This document shows positions 35,746 to 43,595 of a stretch of DNA of 64,000 nt, in pieces (position 1 is the stretch's first letter; every line of letters starts with the position of its first letter). The notes under the pieces were generated by a model. It ran no database searches and was not told where the DNA came from. It saw nothing but the letters and a program-made list of their open reading frames with translations. This DNA comes from Solibacillus sp. R5-41 (lineage in GTDB: Bacteria > Bacillota > Bacilli > Bacillales_A > Planococcaceae): the NCBI RefSeq assembly GCF_002736105.1, contig NZ_CP024123.1, positions 3,464,001-3,528,000 of the forward strand, read 5' to 3'. Position numbers and translations under genes: made by a program.

Positions 35746-35779
35746 AAGGGCTAGTGACAATATTTGTCTACCGGCCCTT
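35746..35779 (-). terminator. Hairpin between binding-protein and permease genes
   Basis: AAGGGC/GCCCTT with an inner GACAA/TTGTC stem and no T run. Such hairpins stabilise the upstream mRNA or partly stop transcription, giving more binding protein than permease. Confidence 0.45.
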
Positions 35780-35789
35780 ACTCACACGG

Positions 35790-37352
35790 TTATTTTAATT
35801 TCATATTTGGTGCATAAAGCATTTCATCAGAAGTTGGCGTGAAGTCAATACGATCATTTACACCTACATTAATTTTTTCTTGGTAGAGGTAAATAAATGG
35901 TAAATCTTCTGCGGCAATTTTTTGGATTTCTTGAATCTGCTTTGCTCGAGTTGTAGGGTCCATATTAACTTTAGATTGTGCTAATAATTCTTCTATTTTT
36001 GAATTAGAATAGTCAGTATGATCAACATTACGTTTTGCATTATACCAGTCAACAGCATATGCACCATCGAACATTGAGTTTCCTAATCCAAGCATGTATG
36101 CATCTTTATTTTTATTGGCAGTACGCATTTCAACAAAGTTGCTCCATTCTAAGAATTCAAGTTTAACTTTAATGCCGACTTGGCTTAACATACCTACGAT
36201 TAATTCAGATACTTCTGCATCCATTAGGTAGCGGCCTTTTGGTGATTGTAATGTCATCTCAAAGCCATCAGGATAGCCTGCATTAGCTAATAATTGCTTT
36301 GCTTTTTCAAGATCATAATTATGCGTATCATATAAGCTTGGTTCATGTCCAAAGTTGCCTGGTCCAACCGTTGTAAGAACAGGGATACCTCCACCTTTTA
36401 ATGCAATATCCGTTAACGTTCTGTCGTCAATAGCATAATCAATTGCTTGACGAACACGAACATCAGAAGTTGGGTACCCATCTGTTGTACGGAGCATTAA
36501 GAAAATTGATCGATTCGATACTTCTTGTTTTAGACTAGTTCCCTTATTACCGTTGACACGATCCCAGTCAGCCGGCGGAACATTTGTAGCAATATCAACT
36601 CCACCTGTTAATAGTTCAGAAACGCGAGTTGAATCTTCAGGAATAATGCGGAAAGTTACTGAATCCCACTCATCCACAGCCCCTTGATAGTAATCGTCAA
36701 ATTTCTCGAATACTATTTTATTATCACGTACCCATTCAACAAATTTATAAGGACCCGTACCGATTGGATTTGCTAAGAAATGATCCCACCCGTTTTCTTC
36801 AATATATTTTTTAGGTAGCATTCCTGAACCTAAGCGTGATAAACGATGAATAATTGAAGGTTCTGGAGCAACTGTAATGATATTTACAGTATATGTATCT
36901 ACCACCTGCACTTCTTTAATTTGCTTGTAGTTAGCGTTTTCTTTTAATGATGATGTTTGGGCAACACGCTCTAAAGTGAACTTCACATCTTCTGCTGTAA
37001 ATTCATCGCCGTTGTGGAATTTAACACCTTGCTTTAATGCAATTTTCACTGTTGTATCATTAATAATTTCATATGACTCTGCCAACATTGGCTGCAATTC
37101 ATTGTTTGAATCACGTTTAAATAAATAATCAAACATATGTTGATGTACAGATTCTGTAGATGTATTGTTGTGGTCATGAATATCAAACCCTAACATATCT
37201 GAACCGATTGCGATTGTTAAGTCGCGATTTTGATTTTCTGGTGTAGAGGTAGTACTTCCACCTGCTTCACCATTTGAACTTTCATCTGAACTACATGCAG
37301 TTAAAATTAATACAAATGCAAATAACAGTAATGATAATAATTTTTTATTCAA
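35790..37352 (-). CDS. Oligopeptide-binding lipoprotein (OppA/DppE type, SBP family 5)
   Basis: 520 residues. Signal peptide with lipobox LILTAC (Cys about 20), then a Ser/Asn-rich linker. Family-5 marks: ALKQGVKFHNGDEFTAEDVKFTLER (about residues 110-135) and RVRQAIDYAIDD. It captures peptides outside the membrane for the permeases downstream. The start is TTG at 37352, with AGGAGGG 7 bases upstream. First gene of the opp-like operon, divergent from a second M20 gene. Confidence 0.95.
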   Translation of the reverse strand: MNKKLLSLLLFAFVLILTACSSDESSNGEAGGSTTSTPENQNRDLTIAIGSDMLGFDIHDHNNTSTESVHQHMFDYLFKRDSNNELQPMLAESYEIINDTTVKIALKQGVKFHNGDEFTAEDVKFTLERVAQTSSLKENANYKQIKEVQVVDTYTVNIITVAPEPSIIHRLSRLGSGMLPKKYIEENGWDHFLANPIGTGPYKFVEWVRDNKIVFEKFDDYYQGAVDEWDSVTFRIIPEDSTRVSELLTGGVDIATNVPPADWDRVNGNKGTSLKQEVSNRSIFLMLRTTDGYPTSDVRVRQAIDYAIDDRTLTDIALKGGGIPVLTTVGPGNFGHEPSLYDTHNYDLEKAKQLLANAGYPDGFEMTLQSPKGRYLMDAEVSELIVGMLSQVGIKVKLEFLEWSNFVEMRTANKNKDAYMLGLGNSMFDGAYAVDWYNAKRNVDHTDYSNSKIEELLAQSKVNMDPTTRAKQIQEIQKIAAEDLPFIYLYQEKINVGVNDRIDFTPTSDEMLYAPNMKLK

Positions 37353-37716
37353 ATAAATCCCTCCTAAGTTTAATACCCGATGATAATATGATATTTTTAT
37401 GACTTTTTATGAATTAATTACCATATGTTCAATCATTTTCCTACAGAAATTCACATTTTGCAATAATAAAATTCAAAATATATTAAATTATCCGAATTTT
37501 CTACATTTTAATATATAATCACTCCTAAAGAAATACCCAAAACGTATTCTTCAATACTGTCGGTTTTTACAAATCAAATATAATTCTTTTTGGAGTAATC
37601 TATAAAAAATTAAAAATGCTAATCTCCATTTGCTTGTCATGGCAATAAATATTAAATTTGAAATATTCAATTAAATTTGATAATCTTTTATAATCATCAA
37701 AAATAGGGGGTAAAAT
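37353..37716. promoter_or_regulatory. Divergent regulatory region between the opp operon and the M20 gene
   Basis: Very AT-rich. TATAAT at 37689-37694, with a weak -35 (TTCAAT) 17 bases upstream, fits a promoter for the M20 gene. Two direct TTAAATTTGA copies lie in the same area. AATTTTCTACATTTT at 37495-37509 matches 11 of 15 bases of the CodY consensus; opp operons are common CodY targets, but this site is weak. Confidence 0.35.
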
Positions 37717-38886
37717 ATGTCCATCTTACAGCAAGCATCAAAAATTTTAGACGACATTATTCAAATTCGTAGCCATATTCACCAACATCCTGAATTAAGC
37801 AATCAGGAATTTAATACTACAAAATTAATTTCGAACTTTTTTAGAGATCTAGATATACCGCATACTGTTTGCGAAAGTGGTGTGGGCGTTATCGGCTATC
37901 TTCAAACAGATGGAGCTGCTAAGACTTTAGCAATTCGTGCCGATATGGATGCATTGCCTATTATAGAAGGAACGGATTTAACATATAAATCCAAAAACAA
38001 TGGTGTTATGCATGCTTGCGGACATGATATGCATACCGCCGTTTTATTAGGCACAGCTAAATTATTGCTAGACAACCGACATTTATTAAGATGTAATGTA
38101 AAGTTCATATTCCAGCCAGCAGAAGAAATAATGGCCGGGGCGAAAGATATGATAGCGGCAGGAGCGCTTCAAAGCCCAACTGTTGATGCAATTATTGCGC
38201 TTCATACTTCTCCTGATTTAACGATTGGAGAAATCGGTATACGCTATGGCGCTATGTTAGCTGCAAGTGATGCACTAAATATCACTGTTAAAGGAGCAGG
38301 TGGTCATGCTGCACATCCTCATAAATGTGTAGATCCTATTGTTATTGCGGGGCATATCATTACTTCATTACAATCTATTATTTCTAGAGAGATTCCACCA
38401 ACTGATTCTGCAGTCATTACAATTGGTCAAGTTATGGGCGGTGAAGCACACAATATCATTCCGGAAACAGTTACGATGAAGGGAACAGTTCGCACGACTA
38501 CTCCGAATATTCGACAACAAATGCCTGAAGTCATAGAAAGAGTTGTAAAAAATACTGCGCATAGTATGCGGGGCGATGTAGATATCGAATATACTTTTGG
38601 ATGTCCTGCAGTTATCTCAGATACAACCTTGCTACAATTATTTGAACAAGTAACGACTGAGCTGTTTGAACATAACGCGATTGTACATATGCCGGTTCCT
38701 TCGATGGGAGGAGAAGATTTTGCTTTCTTTTTAGAAGAAGTACCTGGTTTCATGTTTAGAATAGGAACAGGCAGTGACAATCCAAATTCACGTCGTGCGC
38801 TTCATAATCATAAAGTTGAATTTGAAAATGAAGCAATTTATTACGGTATTGCTTCTATGGCTAATTTTGCTCTTTCTTATAAATAA
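37717..38886 (+). CDS. M20 amidohydrolase (N-acyl-amino acid / hippurate hydrolase type)
   Basis: 389 residues. Metal sites: HQHPELS near residue 24, HACGHDMHTA (about 102-111), FQPAEE (about 135-140) and HNHKVEF near the C-terminus. The dimerisation domain lies between about 185 and 300. It releases amino acids from N-acylated or small peptide substrates. GGGGG lies before the ATG. Divergent from the oligopeptide transporter, so it likely works on the same imported compounds. Confidence 0.92.
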   Translation: MSILQQASKILDDIIQIRSHIHQHPELSNQEFNTTKLISNFFRDLDIPHTVCESGVGVIGYLQTDGAAKTLAIRADMDALPIIEGTDLTYKSKNNGVMHACGHDMHTAVLLGTAKLLLDNRHLLRCNVKFIFQPAEEIMAGAKDMIAAGALQSPTVDAIIALHTSPDLTIGEIGIRYGAMLAASDALNITVKGAGGHAAHPHKCVDPIVIAGHIITSLQSIISREIPPTDSAVITIGQVMGGEAHNIIPETVTMKGTVRTTTPNIRQQMPEVIERVVKNTAHSMRGDVDIEYTFGCPAVISDTTLLQLFEQVTTELFEHNAIVHMPVPSMGGEDFAFFLEEVPGFMFRIGTGSDNPNSRRALHNHKVEFENEAIYYGIASMANFALSYK

Positions 38887-38920
38887 TTTTTCTCTAAGTT
38901 TTATTGCATTCTGATTACTA

Positions 38921-39050
38921 GTAAAATGACCTGCACCCGGTGCAAAATAACCTGCACTGGGTGCAAAAACACCTCGGATAATTAACTACAACTCAAAAAT
39001 CTACGCCTAAAATGAGCTGCTACTACTGCAAAAAATTAACACGCCTCTCT
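38921..39050 (+). repeat. Tandem 21-bp palindrome repeats (TGCAC..GTGCA)
   Basis: Two adjacent units of the form AAAATRACCTGCACYSGGTGC are followed by a clipped unit (AAAAACACCTCGG). A more diverged unit, AAAATGAGCTGCTACTACTGC, lies near 39010. Each core is a TGCAC/GTGCA palindrome. The stretch fills the gap behind the M20 gene, which has no other terminator. Confidence 0.6.
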
Positions 39051-39179
39051 TCCCTCCTTCTCAAAAAAACCTCCCAACATGACACCTGTCACAAAGTACT
39101 TTTGACTGGTGTGAATGGGATTCATCCATATTCCTCTGTATCATTTTAATTATAAGAAAACGTGAAGAGAGTGATATGG

Positions 39180-40313
39180 ATGATGAATAATACGCAAAGA
39201 TTGCCTTTAATTGATATTTTACGAGGTTTTGCGGTTTTGGGGACGCTCGGTACAAACATTTGGATTTTTGCTTATTTTGGGGACTTATCTTACATTACGA
39301 CAAGTGCTTATGCGGGTTGGTGGTCATTGAATGATTTTATTCGAATGCTTGTGTTATTTTTCGTAAATGGGAAGCTGCTCGGACTGTTAACAATTATGTT
39401 TGGTGTTGGCCTCGAATTAAAATATCAACAATCGGTACGAAAAGGGAATGCATGGCCGGGTGTTTATATTTGGACTGTTTTATTCTTGTTTGTAGAGGGC
39501 TTTATCCATTTCACATTCGTAATGGAATATGATATTTTGATGAGTTACGCTGTGACCGCAATGATCGTTGCTTTTATTTTAAAGGCTGGGGATAAGGCCA
39601 TTAACCGCACTTTATATTTGGTTGGAGGATTTCATGCATTCATTATACTACTCGTTTTAATAACTACCTTACTAGGGGCTAATGTGACTTTACCTAGCAA
39701 CGATGCGATTGTTAGTATTTATCAAAATGGTACTTGGTTTGAACAAATCGACAATCGTTTAACGAATTTTTGGTTTTTCAGAACGGAAGCGATCTTTATT
39801 ATTCCGATGAATATCTTCTTATTTTTAATAGGTGTCAAATTAATGCGTAACGGTGTATTTTCTCAAGATGAAAATGGTCGTCAAGCGCGTAACAAATTAT
39901 TTTCTATAGGGCTATACATTGGTGTCCCCCTAAATTTCCTTATCTTTATTCCTGGAGGAGCTTTTGATTTACCTGTACGCTATTTATTTGCACCGGTAAT
40001 GGCACTTGGATATATTGGAGTTTTTGGTAAAATGATAGAATATAAAAAGGGAGATTGGCTGTGGAAACGCTTTGGGCAAGTTGGCAAAATGTCTTTAAGT
40101 ATTTATGTCCTACAAAATATTATGGCATCCTTCATTTTCTACGGGTGGGGCTTGGGTTTAGGCGGAAAGCTAAATAGCCTTGAGGTGATTGCTATCTGGA
40201 TTACCCTTTCCCTTCTCCAACTTTTCATTGCGCAGCATTGGATTAAATATTTTCATGTTGGGCCAATGGAATGGATTCGGAAATTTGCTGTTCAAGCCAT
40301 TTCGAATAAATAA
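39180..40313 (+). CDS. DUF418 (YeiB-like) multi-pass membrane protein
   Basis: About 377 residues and eight to ten membrane helices. The diagnostic start PLIDILRGFAVLGTLGTNIW and the C-terminal GPMEWIRK motif identify DUF418. Family members are thought to be membrane transporters or acyltransferase-like proteins; none is well defined. Start at 39180 or 39183; the upstream GTG at 39162 has no ribosome site. It is the first gene of an operon with a two-component system. Confidence 0.85.
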   Translation: MMNNTQRLPLIDILRGFAVLGTLGTNIWIFAYFGDLSYITTSAYAGWWSLNDFIRMLVLFFVNGKLLGLLTIMFGVGLELKYQQSVRKGNAWPGVYIWTVLFLFVEGFIHFTFVMEYDILMSYAVTAMIVAFILKAGDKAINRTLYLVGGFHAFIILLVLITTLLGANVTLPSNDAIVSIYQNGTWFEQIDNRLTNFWFFRTEAIFIIPMNIFLFLIGVKLMRNGVFSQDENGRQARNKLFSIGLYIGVPLNFLIFIPGGAFDLPVRYLFAPVMALGYIGVFGKMIEYKKGDWLWKRFGQVGKMSLSIYVLQNIMASFIFYGWGLGLGGKLNSLEVIAIWITLSLLQLFIAQHWIKYFHVGPMEWIRKFAVQAISNK

Positions 40314-40326
40314 ATGATAAGGGCTG

Positions 40327-41445
40327 GTGTCAATTATAAAAATTTATCCAAAAGATCAAGCCATACAATATTTAGTAATTGACGTAGTATCGATTGTTTT
40401 TTTAATTTCCATTGTATTAAGCTCGGACTCTGATTTATCGATACTAGTCAAAATTATTTTACTCATTTTATTGTTAGTGGCCTTTTATTTTGCATTATGG
40501 TATCGAGATTGGCGTCTTCACCTGGCAACATTAGCAGGACTTTTACTTATTGCAATTATTAGCGTTTATGAAGGTTCTGTCATGTTGACTTTTGGATTTA
40601 TGTTCGCCGATTTAATCGGGAGAGCACGAGTCAAATGGCATATTGCTTCGGCTATGCTTGTAATTGCCCTCATGTTTATCATTGTTTTATGGATTGAAAG
40701 TGGCGAGCTTTTTAAAATAGAAGAACCGATGATCATTCCGATTATGATGCTGCAATTAGCATTCCCATTACTTATTTACTTTGTAGAAAAAACAAAAAAC
40801 TTAAAAGTTGAGTTAGCAACGGTGAATACCCAACTCGTCCAACAAGACGAAAGGCAACGGATTGCAAGGGATCTCCATGATACGATAGGTCATACTTTAA
40901 CAATGATTAAAATAAAAACCGAGTTGACAACGAAATTGATGGACAAAGACCTAAATAGAGCGAAAGTTGAGTTAGATGATATATTAACAACGACACGCAC
41001 GGCTCTAAAACAAGTAAGAGAAATCGTATCCGATATGAATTTTATCTCGTTAGAAAATGAGCTTTTGCATTGTGAAAACGTATTACAGACAGCTCATATT
41101 TCTTTCAAGTTGAATAGTAAGTGTTCCAATATCCTATTAGCAAGTGTGGAAGAAACAATGCTCGCCTTATGTGTGAGAGAAGCAACAACCAACCTGATCA
41201 AGCATAGTCAGGCCAAAAATTGCAGCGTTGAGATTGATTATATTGACCACATCTATTGTCTAAAAATAGTTGATGACGGTGTAGGTCTAGAAAACCAAGG
41301 TCTCGGCAATGGTATCTCTTCTATGAAGGATCGAATGAATGCCCTTCAAGGAACCGCTTCCGTCAACAATACGAAAACTGGTGGAACGATTGTTACGTTA
41401 AAACTTCCTATCCAATATTCCAGAAAGGTGGAGCCGTCCTTATGA
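40327..41445 (+). CDS. DesK-like sensor histidine kinase
   Basis: 372 residues. About five N-terminal membrane helices without an extracellular domain, then a linker coiled coil and HisKA_3 with phospho-His in RQRIARDLHDTIGHTL (about 190). HATPase follows with GVGLENQGLGNGI. Length and layout equal DesK, which senses membrane fluidity by helix thickness. The start is GTG, 13 bases after the DUF418 stop, with only AAGGG upstream. Confidence 0.88.
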   Translation: MSIIKIYPKDQAIQYLVIDVVSIVFLISIVLSSDSDLSILVKIILLILLLVAFYFALWYRDWRLHLATLAGLLLIAIISVYEGSVMLTFGFMFADLIGRARVKWHIASAMLVIALMFIIVLWIESGELFKIEEPMIIPIMMLQLAFPLLIYFVEKTKNLKVELATVNTQLVQQDERQRIARDLHDTIGHTLTMIKIKTELTTKLMDKDLNRAKVELDDILTTTRTALKQVREIVSDMNFISLENELLHCENVLQTAHISFKLNSKCSNILLASVEETMLALCVREATTNLIKHSQAKNCSVEIDYIDHIYCLKIVDDGVGLENQGLGNGISSMKDRMNALQGTASVNNTKTGGTIVTLKLPIQYSRKVEPSL

Positions 41446-42047
41446 TACGTGTCCTAATCGCTGAAGACCAACAAATGTTACGCGGTGCCTTAACATCTTT
41501 ACTGTCATTCGAGTCCGATATCCAAGTCATTGCAGAAGTAGCAGATGGTCAAAAAGCTTGGGAAGTGATTCAAAGCGAAGTACCTGACGTTTGTATATTA
41601 GATATTGAAATGCCCTTTCTCACTGGACTTGAACTTGCTGAAAACATCAAAAATACGCAGCTAACGTGTAAAGTCATGATTGTTACGACATTTGCCCGAC
41701 CTGGATATTTACAAAAAGCAATGGATTGTGATGTAAACGGGTATTTGCTAAAGGATGAACCAATTGACTATTTAATAGATTCAATCCGAAAAATAAACAA
41801 TGGAGACAAAGTCGTCAGTAGAGATTTGGCTGCTACATTATTTGTAAAAGAACTAAACCCACTCAATGAACGAGAAATCGCAGTTCTCCAACTTGTAAAA
41901 GAAGGCTGCACAACAAATGAAATAAGCAAAAAACTATTTTTAACAAAAGGTACGATTCGAAATTATTTATCAACTTCCATTCAAAAGCTCCACGTAGAAT
42001 CCCGACAACAAGCCGTTAATGTGGCGAGTGATAAAGGTTGGATTTAA
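41442..42047 (+). CDS. DesR-like NarL/LuxR-family response regulator
   Basis: 201 residues. Receiver Asp in DVCILDIEMP (about 54). The segment TTFARPGYLQKAM and the end KGWI closely recall DesR. The LuxR-type helix-turn-helix is CTTNEISKKLFLTKGTIRNY. The start overlaps the kinase stop by four bases (ATGA). It probably controls membrane-lipid or DUF418-related genes; no desaturase gene lies close by. Confidence 0.9.
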   Translation: MIRVLIAEDQQMLRGALTSLLSFESDIQVIAEVADGQKAWEVIQSEVPDVCILDIEMPFLTGLELAENIKNTQLTCKVMIVTTFARPGYLQKAMDCDVNGYLLKDEPIDYLIDSIRKINNGDKVVSRDLAATLFVKELNPLNEREIAVLQLVKEGCTTNEISKKLFLTKGTIRNYLSTSIQKLHVESRQQAVNVASDKGWI

Positions 42048-42480
42048 TGGTGATTAGGATAAAAATTATTTAGTCTTTACTACATATCAGGCGGCAACAC
42101 TTCTTTCACTATTAATATGGAAGACTTTAATAAACATTTGCCATAAAAGATTGTTTTCAGTTTATTTTATGTAATAGACCTCTTATTAAATCGTTTGCTA
42201 TGATTGACTCATGCAAACTGATTTATTAGAAGGTAGATTGTAATTGATGTGTAATTTTTATACCAACAATGATTTTGTTTTAATAATTTTTTGAAATCCT
42301 CGTTTTCTATACTATTAAGAATTTCTAAGCCTTTATCGTTTGTGCACCAGGTGCAAGATTTATCAACACAGTTACTTACGCGCAATTAGTTTTATATTGA
42401 TATTATCCTTTTTTGTACAAAAAAAGAACCTATATTAATATTTGTCCATTGAAATAGATATTCAGTTCCTTTAATCTTGT
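42048..42480. other. Gene-free stretch before the iron locus
   Basis: About 430 bases. It contains the second copy of the hairpin repeat (42178-42234) and one TGCACCAGGTGCA palindrome (about 42343-42355). No gene is visible. Confidence 0.5.
42178..42234 (+). repeat. Hairpin repeat element, copy 2
   Basis: GTTTGC (42193-42198) pairs with GCAAAC (42213-42218) below the same apex, ATGATTGACTCAT, as in copy 1 at 25157-25214. An outer stem TTATTAAATC / GATTTATTAG, with a mismatch and a bulge, completes it. The stems differ from copy 1 by paired changes. Confidence 0.6.
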
Positions 42481-42513
42481 ATTATATGATAATGATTATC
42501 ATTATCATATAAT
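42481..42513. promoter_or_regulatory. Fur box inside a 33-bp perfect palindrome
   Basis: GATAATGATTATCATTATC (42488-42506) matches the 19-bp Fur consensus at 18 of 19 positions. The symmetry extends to 33 bases around T42497, with TATAAT at its right edge. It lies 24 bases before the start of the iron-binding lipoprotein gene. Confidence 0.9.
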
Positions 42514-42536
42514 ACAATTTGAGGAGTATCGATATA

Positions 42537-43496
42537 ATGCGCAAACAGAAAAGAATGATAGTATTTTGTATTCTATTAATAGTAGCCATACTAAGTGCTT
42601 GTAATTCACAAGATCAAACAAAAGAAGCTGAAGCAAAAGAAAAGGAAAATCCTAGCGAAACAGAATATAGAACTTATACAGACTATTTAGGTCATAAAGT
42701 CGAAATCCCAAATTCGCCAAAGCAAGTGATTTATCAAGGGGAAAATTATGGTGATCTACTACCTCTTAATGCGGACATTATTGGTGGTTCCTATTCATGG
42801 ATTACAGGATTAATTTTTGAAGATCAGGTAAAGAATGTAGAAGATGTTGGATTTCCAATTAATTTAGAAAAAGTATTAGAATTAAAACCCGATCTAATTA
42901 TTATTGCAGATACTGATGAAAAAGTTTTCGAACAGCTTTCTAAAATTGCTCCAACAGTAGTATTTGATACTTTTGCACCCCTAGAAAATCGTTTAACGGA
43001 ACTTGGAGACATAGTCAATAAGAAACAAGAAGCAACTGAGTGGCTAAAGGAATACAAAGAAAAAGAAAAGGCAATGTGGAAGCAACTCTTGGACGAAGGA
43101 ATTCTAAAATCAGGAGAAACTGCTTCAGTCTTTACCTACTATCCTGGAGACCGATTATTTGTAATGGCTTCAACTGGGCTTTCACAAGTACTGTATCATC
43201 CAGATGGGTTTAAACCTGGAGATAAAATTCAGCCAATCCTAGATCAAGGAAAAGGATTTGAACAGATTTCATTAGAATTACTTCCTGAATTTGCAGGTGA
43301 TCGAATTTTCATTCTTACACCAGAAACCGATGAAGCTATTCAATCTACAAAGGATATGTTGAATAGCCCAGTCTGGAAAGGTCTACCCGCTGTAAAAAAT
43401 GGAAAAGTGTATTCGCTAGACATTCTTAAAACTTCTAGTGATGCATCTACTAGAGAATGGCTAATCGATGAAATTCCATCTATACTAAAAAAATAG
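42537..43496 (+). CDS. Iron(III)-siderophore-binding lipoprotein
   Basis: 319 residues. Signal peptide with lipobox ILSAC (Cys about 22). FecB/FhuD-like binding domain: YTDYLGHKVEIPNSPKQVIY, KPDLIIIADTD, GDRIFILTPE. It binds a ferric siderophore outside the membrane. The ATG at 42537 follows GAGGAG; a TTG upstream overlaps the site. It has its own Fur box and terminator. The binding domain is clearly paralogous to the C-terminal half of the next gene. Confidence 0.93.
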   Translation: MRKQKRMIVFCILLIVAILSACNSQDQTKEAEAKEKENPSETEYRTYTDYLGHKVEIPNSPKQVIYQGENYGDLLPLNADIIGGSYSWITGLIFEDQVKNVEDVGFPINLEKVLELKPDLIIIADTDEKVFEQLSKIAPTVVFDTFAPLENRLTELGDIVNKKQEATEWLKEYKEKEKAMWKQLLDEGILKSGETASVFTYYPGDRLFVMASTGLSQVLYHPDGFKPGDKIQPILDQGKGFEQISLELLPEFAGDRIFILTPETDEAIQSTKDMLNSPVWKGLPAVKNGKVYSLDILKTSSDASTREWLIDEIPSILKK

Positions 43497-43501
43497 TTTA
43501 T

Positions 43502-43536
43502 GAGGCATTTCAGCTATTGTTGAAATGCCTCTTTTT
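43502..43536 (+). terminator. Terminator after the siderophore-binding lipoprotein gene
   Basis: Perfect 11-bp stem GAGGCATTTCA/TGAAATGCCTC followed by TTTTT. Confidence 0.9.
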
Positions 43537-43554
43537 CTTGTATACAATGGTAAT

Positions 43555-43569
43555 TGATAATCATTTTCA
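43555..43569. promoter_or_regulatory. Fur box upstream of the btr-like gene
   Basis: TGATAATCATTTTCA matches the 7-1-7 Fur consensus TGATAATNATTATCA at all but one base. It lies 27 bases before the start codon. Confidence 0.8.
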
Positions 43570-43595
43570 TTTGTATAAAGGAGAGTTGTAAATTG

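Noticed and set aside
38921-38970. Short CRISPR-like array
   Set aside because: Units are directly adjacent palindromes without spacers and there are no cas genes.
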